From CADEDH01 sp047974625 (GTDB lineage: Bacteria; Actinomycetota; Acidimicrobiia; Acidimicrobiales; SZUA-35): a stretch of 64,000 nucleotides of DNA. Below are positions 51,110-59,554 of this stretch, one piece after another (within the stretch, counting starts at the first letter, position 1; the number at the start of each line of letters is the position of its first letter). Below the pieces are notes generated by a model, which did no database searches, was not told where the DNA came from, and saw nothing but the letters and a program-made list of their open reading frames with translations. The stretch is taken from NCBI GenBank assembly GCA_047974625.1, contig JBKECK010000045.1, forward strand, positions 118,901 through 182,900. Direction: 5' to 3'. Made by a program: the position numbers and the translations under genes.

Positions 51110-52684
51110 CTAGCTCGAGACGGTCACGCCGCGGAACTCGGGCTTGGCCGAGAACCACTGCTCCAGGTTGCCCACCTTGGTGCTGTGCACGAAGGCGATC
51201 TGCTCGTAGAAGACGACCACGTCCATGGCGTCGGCGGTGACCAGATCGACGGCGGTGTGGATGGCCGCCTCACGATCGGCGTCGCTCTGCACATCCAGGG
51301 TGGCGGCGATGGCGGCCTCGATCTCCGGGGTGGTCTGGTCACCCGGGTTGGCGAACCCGCCGGCGGTGTAGAGCAGGGACAGGGTCTGGCTCGGGTCGGG
51401 ACGACCACCCCAGGAGGCCCACATGGCGTCGTACTGCTCCTGGGCGTAGAACACGTCACCGATCTGGGCGCCGGGCACCTGGTTGATGTTCATCGTGATG
51501 CCCACCTGGGCGAGCTGGCCCTGGAGGGCCTCGGCCATCTGCACCCGGGCCGGGATCGCCGAGGTGATGACCTCGAAGGTGAAGCCGTTCGGGTAACCGG
51601 CCTCGGCCAACAGTTGCTTGGCCCGGTCCGGGTCGTATTCGAAGGTGGCCGCGTCCGGGCTGTAGGCGAAGTACCCCTCGGGGAAGATCTGGTCGGCCGG
51701 CACGGCCTGACCGAACAGGAGGGTGTCGACAATGGTCTGACGGTCGATAGCCAGGTTCATGGCCTCCCGCACCTGGGCGTTGGCGAAGAAGTCGCGGGAG
51801 CGGTTGAGCTGGAGGTGCTGGTTCGACAGGGTCAGGGTGGGCAGGATCTCCAGCCCGGCGCCCTCGGCCTCGGCCACCTGGTTCTGATCCACGAACGTCC
51901 AGTCGATCTGGCCGGTGGTGATGGCCGACAGACGGGTGGAGGAGTCGGGCTGGATCAGCATCTCGATGCCGTCGAGCTTGACCGCTTCCGGATCCCAGTA
52001 GTCGGGGTAGGCCGCGTAGCTCACCGACGCACCCTCGCTGTAGTTGGTGACGGTGTACATGCCCGCCCCGACCGGGTTGGTGTCCAGGTCGGGGTTGTCG
52101 AAGGCGGCCGGGGAGATCATCGCCCCAGGACGGTCCGACAGGATCAGGGGAAGGGACGCCGCCGGGCCGGTCAGGTTCATGTTGACGGTCAGGTCGTCCA
52201 CGACCTCGACCGACTCGATCAAGGCCAGCTCGGAGGTCACCGCCGAGCCTTCCACGGTCTGGGCCCGCTCGATGTTGGCCTTGACCGCCTCGGCGTTGAA
52301 GGGCTCGCCGTCGTGGAAGGTCACGCCCTCACGCAGGTGGAAGGTGAGGACGGAACCGTCCTCGTTGAACTCCCAGGACTCGGCCAGTCCGGGCACGGCC
52401 GACGCGTCGGGGGCCTGGTGCACGAGACGGTCGTAGGTGATGAACAACAGGGTGTTGTCGAAGCTCGACGTGGCCTTGTGGGGATCCCACCGGCTGACAC
52501 CGACATAGTACGCGCCGTGGAGCGTGCCGCCGCTGGCGCCACCATCGCCCTCCCCGGAAGCGGTGGTGGTATCGGAGCCCCCGTCACCTTCGGACGAGTC
52601 GTCGCCACCACCGCAGGCCGCGGTGAGCAGCGCGAGGATCGATAGTAGGGTCAAGAATCGGAACGGGACGCGCCAAGATCGCAC
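51110..52684 (-). CDS. ABC transporter substrate-binding lipoprotein, peptide/nickel family
   Basis: A 524-residue family 5 solute-binding protein. The signal peptide ends in LLTAAC, a lipobox with the Cys to be lipidated, followed by a Gly-Ser-Asp-Thr linker. VPGLAESWEFNEDGSVLTFH and LREGVTFHDGEPFNAEAVKA are the family signature, and NRSRDFFANAQVREAMNLAI is typical of the second lobe. It would capture a peptide or similar ligand for an importer, but no permease or ATPase gene is in the window. The GTG start follows gggggagg. A palindrome and a promoter-like pair lie upstream. Confidence 0.92.
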   Translation of the reverse strand: MRSWRVPFRFLTLLSILALLTAACGGGDDSSEGDGGSDTTTASGEGDGGASGGTLHGAYYVGVSRWDPHKATSSFDNTLLFITYDRLVHQAPDASAVPGLAESWEFNEDGSVLTFHLREGVTFHDGEPFNAEAVKANIERAQTVEGSAVTSELALIESVEVVDDLTVNMNLTGPAASLPLILSDRPGAMISPAAFDNPDLDTNPVGAGMYTVTNYSEGASVSYAAYPDYWDPEAVKLDGIEMLIQPDSSTRLSAITTGQIDWTFVDQNQVAEAEGAGLEILPTLTLSNQHLQLNRSRDFFANAQVREAMNLAIDRQTIVDTLLFGQAVPADQIFPEGYFAYSPDAATFEYDPDRAKQLLAEAGYPNGFTFEVITSAIPARVQMAEALQGQLAQVGITMNINQVPGAQIGDVFYAQEQYDAMWASWGGRPDPSQTLSLLYTAGGFANPGDQTTPEIEAAIAATLDVQSDADREAAIHTAVDLVTADAMDVVVFYEQIAFVHSTKVGNLEQWFSAKPEFRGVTVSS

Positions 52685-52719
52685 GTTGGTGTACCTCCCC
52701 CGGGATTGGGTCCGGTCGG

Positions 52720-52736
52720 CCGCTCACGGTGAGCGG
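52720..52736. promoter_or_regulatory. 17-bp perfect palindrome upstream of the binding-protein gene
   Basis: ccgctcac-g-gtgagcgg lies 36 bases upstream of the GTG start at 52684, between the promoter-like hexamers and the gene. It is a candidate operator; a leader hairpin is the alternative. Confidence 0.5.
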
Positions 52737-52754
52737 TCGGCAAACGGTATCGAA

Positions 52755-52782
52755 CCATTACACGTTCGGCGACGCTTGTCCA
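52755..52782 (-). promoter_or_regulatory. Candidate promoter of the binding-protein gene
   Basis: On the minus strand TGGACA (52782-52777) and TAATGG (52760-52755) are spaced by 16 bases. An alternative TTGACA lies at 52796-52791. The region is more AT-rich than its surroundings. Confidence 0.35.
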
Positions 52783-52831
52783 CGGTATGGTGTCAAATAC
52801 CCGAGTGATGGACCAGGACCGGGCGTCGCCG

Positions 52832-53020
52832 TCAGTCGGGCAGGATCACGGCCTGGGCCACGATCACCTGTCCGGCCCGGGTGGTCATCGTCGGCGAGCC
52901 GTAGAGGGTGTAGCCCTCGTCGAGCGCCGCGCTGATCCGGGCGCAGAACTCGGCGTCGTCGGGTCCGGTCAGGAGCCGGTAGCGGAGGCGGGGGACGGGG
53001 TTGGTGTCGGCAGTGGTCAT
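52832..53020 (-). CDS. DUF1737 domain protein
   Basis: A 62-residue protein. YRLLTGPDDAEFCARISAAL followed by DEGYTLYGSPTMT is the DUF1737 pattern (a Tyr-x-Leu start, a central helix, then a Gly-Tyr/Trp strand). The function is unknown. ATG 53020 is chosen for the domain start; the open frame upstream only translates the tandem repeat and intergenic DNA. It is divergent from the DUF488 gene. Confidence 0.75.
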   Translation of the reverse strand: MTTADTNPVPRLRYRLLTGPDDAEFCARISAALDEGYTLYGSPTMTTRAGQVIVAQAVILPD

Positions 53021-53100
53021 GGGGTCCTGATCGACGGTCCGTGGCCGGGGCTGGGCGGGATGTGCGGGGATTCGACGGCCCGGCCCGCCGGCCCCCGATG

Positions 53101-53170
53101 ATCGAAGGGTATTGAAGGGTATTGAAGGGCATTGAAGGGCATTGAAGGGCATTGAAGGGCATTGAAGCGT
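53101..53170. repeat. 10-bp tandem repeat, seven copies, between divergent genes
   Basis: Seven contiguous units of the type attgaagggc/t run from 53101 to 53170. The first starts atc and the last ends cgt, and the inner four are identical. The exact 10-bp period places each copy on about the same face of the helix. It lies about 80 bases from the DUF1737 start and 102 from the DUF488 start. Confidence 0.95.
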
Positions 53171-53272
53171 AAGGCATCGGCCCGACCAATTGGGCCCGCC
53201 GCGGTGGACAGCGCCGGACCATCGGGGCGTAGGGTCTGGTCAACGGGCGGCCCGGTCATGGGAGGGTCTGGT

Positions 53273-53647
53273 ATGGGGGACATGGTAGCTCCAGGGGTCA
53301 GGGTGAAGCGGGTCTACGAGGCGCCGGCGGCCGGTGACGGGTACCGGGTCCTGGTCGACCGGCTGTGGCCCCGGGGCGTCTCCCGTGAGCGGGCCGACCT
53401 CGACGAGTGGTTGAAAGAGGTGGCTCCCTCGGACGCCCTCCGGCGCTGGTTCGCCCACGACCCGGCGCGGTTCCCCGAGTTCGTGGAGCGCTACCGCGCC
53501 GAACTCGACGGCTCAGCGGCCCTCGACCAGCTCCGGCGGATCTGCCGGGACCACGACGTCGTCACCCTTCTCTACGGGGCGAAGGACACCGAGCACAACC
53601 AGGCCGTGGTCCTGCGTGACCTCCTGACCGGCGCCCCCGACGGTTGA
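53273..53647 (+). CDS. DUF488 family protein
   Basis: A 124-residue protein. VKRVYEAPAAGDGYRVLVDR, LWPRGVSRERADLDEWLKEV and VVTLLYGAKDTEHNQAVVL are the DUF488 hallmarks. The family is widespread and uncharacterised, with a possible nucleic-acid or metal-linked role. ATG 53273 is preceded by ggaggg at proper spacing; ATG 53258 and 53282 are alternatives. It is divergent from DUF1737 across the 10-bp array. Confidence 0.85.
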   Translation: MGDMVAPGVRVKRVYEAPAAGDGYRVLVDRLWPRGVSRERADLDEWLKEVAPSDALRRWFAHDPARFPEFVERYRAELDGSAALDQLRRICRDHDVVTLLYGAKDTEHNQAVVLRDLLTGAPDG

Positions 53648-53653
53648 GGGCCC

Positions 53654-53715
53654 CGCCTACTCCTGGCCGCGCCTACTCCTGGCCGCGCCTACTCCTGGCC
53701 GCGCCTACTCCCGGG
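53654..53715. repeat. 16-bp tandem repeat, about 3.5 copies, between convergent genes
   Basis: cgcctactcctggccg is repeated exactly at 53654, 53670 and 53686, then partly at 53702. It occupies nearly all of the gap between the DUF488 stop and the CoA-transferase stop. No terminator-like hairpin is obvious within it. Confidence 0.9.
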
Positions 53716-53736
53716 CCCCCTACTCCCGGCCTCCGC

Positions 53737-56166
53737 CTACTCAAGGACCCCGGCGATGGCCAGCTCGGCGATCCGGTCGCCGTCGTAGCCGAGCACCTCG
53801 GAGAGGATCTCGTAGTTGTGCTCCCCCCAGGTCGGCCCAGCCCGGCGTGGGGTCCCGTCACTGCGCGACATCCGGAAGCCGTACTGCTCGGCCCAGGTGT
53901 GCCCGTACACGGGGTGGGGCAGGCGGTGGAAGTGGTCACGGTGCAGCAACTGGGGGTCGGCCACCACCTCGGGGCTGTTCTGGACCTGGTGGGCGGGCAC
54001 CCCGGCGTCCTGGAGCCGTTGCTGCCGCTCGGTCGGGTCGGACCCGGCCGTCCAGGCCGAGATGAGCTTGTCCAGCTCGTCCCGCCGGGTGAGCCGTTCC
54101 GGGGCCGACAGGCCGGCCAGGTCATCCCGCCCCAGCAGTTCGGCCAGGGACCTCCACTGGTCGTCGGTGGCGCAGGCCACGGCGATCCACTGGTCCCCGT
54201 CGGGGGGGCCACACCGGTAGGCCCCGTGAGGGGCCATCCACCGGTCGGCGTTCCCGAGCCGGCTCTGGCCGTGACCGTTGACCCCCTGGTCGAGGACGGC
54301 CTCACTGAGGAAGTGGATACCCCCCTCGGCCTGGGAGAAGTCGAGGGTCATCCCCTCGCCGGTACGGTCCCGCCAGTCGAGGGCGGCCAGGATGGCGGCG
54401 GCGGTGAGCCGGGGAGAGGTGGCGTCGGTATAGGCCAGGAACGGCCCGGCCGGGAGCCGGTCCGGCCAACCGGTCAGCTCGTAGTAGCCGCCCATGGCGG
54501 CACCCATGTTCCCGAACCCGGGGGTGGCCGACAGGGGCCCGGAGTGGCCGAACAGGGTGGTGGAGACGGCAATCAGGCGGGGGTTGACCTCGAGCAGATC
54601 GGCGTGGCCCAGCCCGGCCCGGGCCAGGACCCCGGGCGAGAAGGCGTCGACGACCACGTCGGACACCCGGGCCAGGTCCAACACGACCGACCGGGCCTCG
54701 GGCACCTTCAGGTTGAGCTGGAGGCTGGACTTGTCGGCGTTGATGGAGTGCCACTGCTGACTGGCCTCGGGGCCGTCGTCGCCCGGAACCCGGCTCAGGC
54801 CCGAGGAGCGGACCTGGTCGGGCCGGGTCTCGGACTCCAACCGGATGACCTCGGCCCCGTAGTAGCCGAGCATGCGGGTAGCGAAGGGACCGGCATACAC
54901 CCAGGTGAAGTCCAGGACCCGTACCCCTTCGAGCGGTCGGGAGCCGGCCCGGCGGGCCTGGGCCGGGACCGTCGGTCGGTGCTGCTCGGGACCGGCCAGC
55001 TCGTCGAGCAGCTCCTCGGTGTGCTGGCCCAGGCGGGGTGGCCGCCCCAACCGGCGGAGCCCGTGGGGTCGGCCGTGGGCCCACGGGCCCGGGAACGCGA
55101 CGGGCTCCCCGACCCCCGGCATGGTGACCTCGTCCCAGAAGCCGCGGGCCCGGTAGTGGGGGCTGGCCAGTACGTCGGCCGGGGTGGTCACCGGGACGAG
55201 CAGGAGCTTGTCCCGCTGGGCCATCTCGAAAAGCTCGTCCTTGGTCCTGGTGGCCAGGGCGGCGGCCAGGCCCTCGGCGGTGCGGTCGACGATGTCGGCC
55301 ACGTCGGACAGCTCCCGCCCGGTCAGCAGATCGGACCAGTCCAGGCCGGCCAGCTCCTCGTCGAGGGTGCCCTCATCGCAGGCCCACCGGAGCAGCCGGT
55401 TGGTGAAGGGCCCCACCAGCACGCCGGGCAGGTAGGTGACGGTCACGTGCCCATCGACGCACTCGTAGACGAACCGGAAGCGGACCATGCCCAACAGCTC
55501 GAGCCCTCCCCCACTGCGCTGCGCCGGCGGGTTGTCGCACAGGCTCGGGGCCAACCAGCCCTGGGCGGTGAGCATCATGGCCTCCTGGGCGGAGACGTCG
55601 ATGTGCTGCCCGGCGCCCGTGGTGCGCCGGTCGGTCAGGGCCAATAGGGTGGCGCAGGCGGCCTCGGCGGCCGCGTTGGCCCACACCTGGGGGGCCGAGA
55701 TGCGAACCGGGGGTCGGTCCTGGTAGCCGTTGAGGGCCATCTGGCCGCTGGCCGCGTCGAGGGTCAGGTCGGTGCCCAGCCAGTCCGCCTTGGGGCCGTC
55801 CTGGCCGAACGGGGTGAGGGAGACGGTGACGAGCGACGGGTTGGCGGCCCGGAGGGCGGCCAGGTCCACGTCCATGGCCCCCGACTCGATGAGGACGTCG
55901 GCCCCCCGGGCCAGGGCGGTCAGGGTGGCCGTCCCCTCGGCCGACCCCGAATCGAGCACGATCGACCGCTTCCCCCGGTTGTAGGCCCAATGCTGGAGCG
56001 ACCGTTCCGGGTCCGGGGTGTCGCCGGCGAAGGGCGGCAGGTGGCGGGCCCGCTGGCCTCCGGGTGGCTCGACGGCCACCACGTCGGCGCCCAACTGGGC
56101 CAGCAGGAACCCGGCGAAGTGGCCGCGGTCGTCGGTCAGATCCAGAACTCGGTACGGCGAGAGCAC
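53737..56166 (-). CDS. Double-domain CaiB/BaiF family CoA-transferase
   Basis: An 809-residue paralogue of the protein at 25251-27710, with the same two-domain layout and similar sequence from the first residues (LSPYRVLDLTDDRGHFAGFL). The C-terminal half keeps the catalytic Asp (AYTDATSPR); the N-terminal half has APQVWANAAAEAAC at that place and lacks it. GTG 56166 aligns exactly with the paralogue's ATG and follows aggggt. It probably forms a single-chain version of the interlocked CaiB dimer with one active site. The substrate is unknown; there is no acyl-CoA enzyme directly beside it. Confidence 0.9.
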   Translation of the reverse strand: MLSPYRVLDLTDDRGHFAGFLLAQLGADVVAVEPPGGQRARHLPPFAGDTPDPERSLQHWAYNRGKRSIVLDSGSAEGTATLTALARGADVLIESGAMDVDLAALRAANPSLVTVSLTPFGQDGPKADWLGTDLTLDAASGQMALNGYQDRPPVRISAPQVWANAAAEAACATLLALTDRRTTGAGQHIDVSAQEAMMLTAQGWLAPSLCDNPPAQRSGGGLELLGMVRFRFVYECVDGHVTVTYLPGVLVGPFTNRLLRWACDEGTLDEELAGLDWSDLLTGRELSDVADIVDRTAEGLAAALATRTKDELFEMAQRDKLLLVPVTTPADVLASPHYRARGFWDEVTMPGVGEPVAFPGPWAHGRPHGLRRLGRPPRLGQHTEELLDELAGPEQHRPTVPAQARRAGSRPLEGVRVLDFTWVYAGPFATRMLGYYGAEVIRLESETRPDQVRSSGLSRVPGDDGPEASQQWHSINADKSSLQLNLKVPEARSVVLDLARVSDVVVDAFSPGVLARAGLGHADLLEVNPRLIAVSTTLFGHSGPLSATPGFGNMGAAMGGYYELTGWPDRLPAGPFLAYTDATSPRLTAAAILAALDWRDRTGEGMTLDFSQAEGGIHFLSEAVLDQGVNGHGQSRLGNADRWMAPHGAYRCGPPDGDQWIAVACATDDQWRSLAELLGRDDLAGLSAPERLTRRDELDKLISAWTAGSDPTERQQRLQDAGVPAHQVQNSPEVVADPQLLHRDHFHRLPHPVYGHTWAEQYGFRMSRSDGTPRRAGPTWGEHNYEILSEVLGYDGDRIAELAIAGVLE

Positions 56167-56314
56167 CGTCGAAACCCCCTCGTTGGTCGGTGTGGCGGCC
56201 GGGTCCGGACGGACCGGCCGCGGACCGATGGCCATTCCCCTGGCCTGGTCCTAGCACGCTCAGGTCGTCGACGTCACAACGGCGTCACCTTGTCGTCATG
56301 ACTAACCTCGCGCC

Positions 56315-57202
56315 GTGACCTCTGGACTCGATCACGGCACCCCCTCCCCCGGTACCGCGTCCCCCGCCGTTGTACCCCACCCCATAACCAACGGGGCCGA
56401 CCCCGTCGTGCTGACCGCCACCGTTCCCGGCTCCGTCGCCGACGTCTGGCCCGCCCTGGCCACCGCCCCCGGTCTCGAATCGTGGTTCGCCCCCACCCGG
56501 CTGGACGGTCGGGTCGGCGGCCGCGTCGATTACGAGCTCGGCGGCGCCATCGGCACCGCCGGGGCCATCATCCAGCGGTGGGAACCCGAGGTGGGGTGGG
56601 CGTCGATCACCAACGGGGCGGCCTCGGTGCGCCACGAATGGGACCTGACCGCCGGGCCGGGGGCCGACGAGACGGTCGTCCGACTCTCCGTGTCCGGCTT
56701 CGAACCCGGCGACACCGACGCCCGTCTCACGGCCGCTAGGAGCTGGCGGGTTTTCTTCACCAACCTCCGCCTCCACCGGGCCGGATTCGGTGGCCGTCAC
56801 GCCGTGGCCGGCCTCGCCTGGCTGGAACTGAACGGTTCCCGGGCCGACGTCTGGACCAGCCTGTGCGAGGCCATGGAACTCCCGCCCGAGGCCGAGCCGG
56901 GTGAGGAGGTGGACAGTGGAGCGGAGGCTCCCACCCTCGTGGGCACCGTCGTCGAGACCATCGACGACCCCGACCTCCGACTCTACGCCCTCGAGCTGAC
57001 CGCCCCCGCCGTGGGAACGGGCTTCGTGGCCGCCCTCGACACCGGGGGTGACCGGGTGGCCGCCGGCGTGGGGCTGTATCTCTACACCGAGCCGACCGGT
57101 GCCGATGCGGCCGAACCGGTCGGCCACCGCTGGCAGACCTGGCTCCGGCGCCGGTTCATCCCCGTCGACGAGCGGATCGACGACGACGAACCGATCACCT
57201 GA
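56315..57202 (+). CDS. SRPBCC (AHSA1-like) domain protein
   Basis: A 295-residue protein. Residues 30-180 have the START/Bet v 1-like pattern: VPGSVADVWPALATAPGLES, WFAPTRLDGRVGGRVDY and WRVFFTNLRLHR. The C-terminal 110 residues seem to form a second, more diverged domain of the same kind. It could bind a hydrophobic ligand. The GTG start 56315 is divergent from the CoA-transferase 148 bases away. Its stop lies 10 bases from the convergent dioxygenase stop. Confidence 0.75.
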   Translation: MTSGLDHGTPSPGTASPAVVPHPITNGADPVVLTATVPGSVADVWPALATAPGLESWFAPTRLDGRVGGRVDYELGGAIGTAGAIIQRWEPEVGWASITNGAASVRHEWDLTAGPGADETVVRLSVSGFEPGDTDARLTAARSWRVFFTNLRLHRAGFGGRHAVAGLAWLELNGSRADVWTSLCEAMELPPEAEPGEEVDSGAEAPTLVGTVVETIDDPDLRLYALELTAPAVGTGFVAALDTGGDRVAAGVGLYLYTEPTGADAAEPVGHRWQTWLRRRFIPVDERIDDDEPIT

Positions 57203-57212
57203 GCGGGCCCGG

Positions 57213-58436
57213 TCAGATCCCGAGGTCCCCCAGGTTGTAGTCGGCCAGACGGTCGAGCACGCCGGGCCCGTACCGGAACTCGTCCTCCCGCCCGGCGAAC
57301 GGAGCGTACCGGTAGCGGCGCTCGGCGGGGAAGCGCTGCGCTCGGGCGTCGATGGCGTACATGATCGCCTCGGACCGGCGGCTGATGCGGTCGGCGTCGT
57401 AGACGGTGACCGGGTTGTGGATCCCGCCGCTCTCCACGTCGAGCACCGACCGGCGTCGATGGAAGCCGAAGTTGACCGTGATCCGGGGGCGGTCGCTGGT
57501 GTTGGCGAACGATCCGTGGATGCACTGGCGGTTGGTGATGGCTACGTCACCGGGCCCGCACACCACCGGGACCGCGGCGGGCAGGCGGTCGGACCCGGTC
57601 GCGGCGACCATGGCGGCGATGTCGTGCCTTCCCCCCTGGTGGGAACCGGGGACCACCCACAGGCCGTTTTCGGCGTCGCATCCGTAGAGCTGGGCCATGA
57701 AGTTGAAACCGTGGGTGCGGCCGTCGAGCTCGGGGCTGTCCCAGTGGGTCCAGCCGTCCTGGTGCCAGGCCACCGACCCGCCCAGCCGGGGGTGTTTGAT
57801 CCACAGGGCCTCGTTGAAGGGGGTGAAGTCCGGGCCGTTTACGGCCTCGGCCACGGCCAGTAGGTCGGGATGCCCGTACACCCGCAGACAGGCCTCGGAG
57901 AACTGCAACGATCCGAGGATCAGCTGGACGACGTGTTCGGGCGCGTCGGCGGGCGGGGCCGGCTCGTTCATCTTGGCCGGGTGGCGACCGTGCGAGGCCG
58001 AGGTGCCGCCGAGGGGGTCGGACAGGGGCCGGACCCAGCTCAGGTTCCGCCCGTTGAGCCCGGTCCCGAGGGCGGGTCGGCCCAGACGGTCCACGGTGGC
58101 CTCGATGTGCACCGGCATCCGGTCGATGAGCCGGGCCACGTCGGCTTCGATGTCGTCGAGCTCGTCGTCGGCGAGCACGCCCTCGAACACGTAGAACCCG
58201 TGCCGGTCGTAGGCGTCGAGGATGGCCTGGTCGACCCGGCCGGCGTCGTCGACCAGCAACGGGCCCCGGTTGTCGAGGGCGAGGGCCCGTCGGGTGCCCC
58301 GTTGACGGTAGGCGACCATGGCCGCCTCTTCGGGCCCGTAGTCGACCGGCGGCATCTCCAGGAAGGGTAGGTTCACCGGCCGGGTGGCCGGCGGTGCTGT
58401 CGTCGGTGCGCCCGTCGCCGGCTGGGTGTTCGTCAT
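57213..58436 (-). CDS. Phytanoyl-CoA dioxygenase family protein
   Basis: A 407-residue Fe(II)/2-oxoglutarate dioxygenase. AWHQDGWTHWDSP holds the metal His and Asp, and QCIHGSFANTSDRPRITVNF the distal His and the 2-oxoglutarate Arg. The N-terminal third (PPVDYGPEEAAMVAYRQRG) is specific to a subfamily whose substrate I cannot name. ATG 58436 follows aaggggat. It is divergent from the VOC-family gene with 217 bases between, which suggests common control. Confidence 0.88.
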   Translation of the reverse strand: MTNTQPATGAPTTAPPATRPVNLPFLEMPPVDYGPEEAAMVAYRQRGTRRALALDNRGPLLVDDAGRVDQAILDAYDRHGFYVFEGVLADDELDDIEADVARLIDRMPVHIEATVDRLGRPALGTGLNGRNLSWVRPLSDPLGGTSASHGRHPAKMNEPAPPADAPEHVVQLILGSLQFSEACLRVYGHPDLLAVAEAVNGPDFTPFNEALWIKHPRLGGSVAWHQDGWTHWDSPELDGRTHGFNFMAQLYGCDAENGLWVVPGSHQGGRHDIAAMVAATGSDRLPAAVPVVCGPGDVAITNRQCIHGSFANTSDRPRITVNFGFHRRRSVLDVESGGIHNPVTVYDADRISRRSEAIMYAIDARAQRFPAERRYRYAPFAGREDEFRYGPGVLDRLADYNLGDLGI

Positions 58437-58653
58437 GCGGTAATCCCCTTTCCCGACCGGTTGGCGGTCGGTCCCGATCCAATGCGGGTGGCGCCCTGCG
58501 GGTCCCGGACCGGCCCCCGGGACCGAGGCGCCGACCGGCGGTGCCGGACGATCCGGAGGTTCCGGAGAGAATCCTTGGAGCAGAGCAGACCCTGGGGGTA
58601 TTGTCCCCCGAAGTTCAGCTGATGGCGAGTTGCGAACATGGGGGTGTTGGCCG

Positions 58654-59373
58654 ATGAGATTGCGGCAGGTGGCATGGGTGGCCAGGGACCTGGATACAGC
58701 AGAGGACCAGATGTCCGCAGCCCTCGGGGCGGAGGTGTGTTTCCGCGATCCCGGCGTTGGTGCCTTCGGTCTCCGCAACGCCCTGTTCGCCGTGGGCGAC
58801 ACGTTTTGTGAGATCGTCTCCCCGGTTGAGGCCGACACCGCGGCCGGTCGGTACCTGGAGCGGCGCCGGGGCGACGGCGGCTACATGGTGATCCTCCAGG
58901 CCGGCGAGGAGGAGCGGGCCGCCTGCCGGGCCCGGGCCGCCGCCGCCGGGATCAGGGAGGTCTGGCAGGCCTCGGACACCCACGGTGACGCCACCATCGT
59001 CGGCACCCATTTCCACCCCGGCGACCTCGGCGGCGCCATCCTGTCGATCGACACCGCCATGCCCCCCGAGTCGTGGGGTTGGGCGGGGAGCCAATGGTCG
59101 TCCGCCGTGGGTGAGGGCCGGGCCGGGTCGCTGCTGGGAGTGGAGATCCAGAGCGACGAGCCCGAGAAGCGGGCCCTGTTGTGGGGGAACGTGCTCGGCA
59201 TCAGCCCCGACGCGGGCCACCAGCTGGTGATGGAGGACGGCAGTCGGGTCCAGTTCGTCGGTCTGGGCGACGACCGGGGTGAGGGCGTATCCGGGGTGTC
59301 GATCGCTTCCCGTGACGACGACCTCGTCGGTTCGAGCTCAACCGTGGTCGGGGTGCGCGTCGACTGGCGCTGA
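58654..59373 (+). CDS. VOC/glyoxalase-like protein
   Basis: A 239-residue protein. LRQVAWVARDLDTAEDQMSA, FGLRNALFAVGDTFCEIVSP and a second, weaker repeat from about residue 145 (LLGVEIQSDEPEKRALLWG) form paired beta-alpha-beta modules of the vicinal oxygen chelate fold. A metal-binding His/Glu set is only partly evident (E in FCEIVSP). The function ranges over isomerase, dioxygenase and binding roles. It is divergent from the phytanoyl-type dioxygenase. Confidence 0.78.
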   Translation: MRLRQVAWVARDLDTAEDQMSAALGAEVCFRDPGVGAFGLRNALFAVGDTFCEIVSPVEADTAAGRYLERRRGDGGYMVILQAGEEERAACRARAAAAGIREVWQASDTHGDATIVGTHFHPGDLGGAILSIDTAMPPESWGWAGSQWSSAVGEGRAGSLLGVEIQSDEPEKRALLWGNVLGISPDAGHQLVMEDGSRVQFVGLGDDRGEGVSGVSIASRDDDLVGSSSTVVGVRVDWR

Positions 59374-59554
59374 CCCGCCCGGGCCAGGCCATCGGCTCCG
59401 ACGGTATGGCCGCCACCACGGTGGTGCCACCGGGTTGGGTCTGGCCGCTATGACCCGGGGGGTTCCGGGGTCGTGACGGCCTCGGCCGTCGGGGGGAGGA
59501 CGACCTCGGCCGCCCGGGGCCGAGGCCCCAGGTCCGGGTAGGGTGCGGGCCGGC

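Noticed and set aside
53021..53152. N-terminal extension of the DUF1737 protein
   Set aside because: It only translates the 10-bp array in rotating frames and shows no domain similarity.
53101..53170. CRISPR array
   Set aside because: Units are 10 bp and contiguous without spacers, and no cas gene is present.
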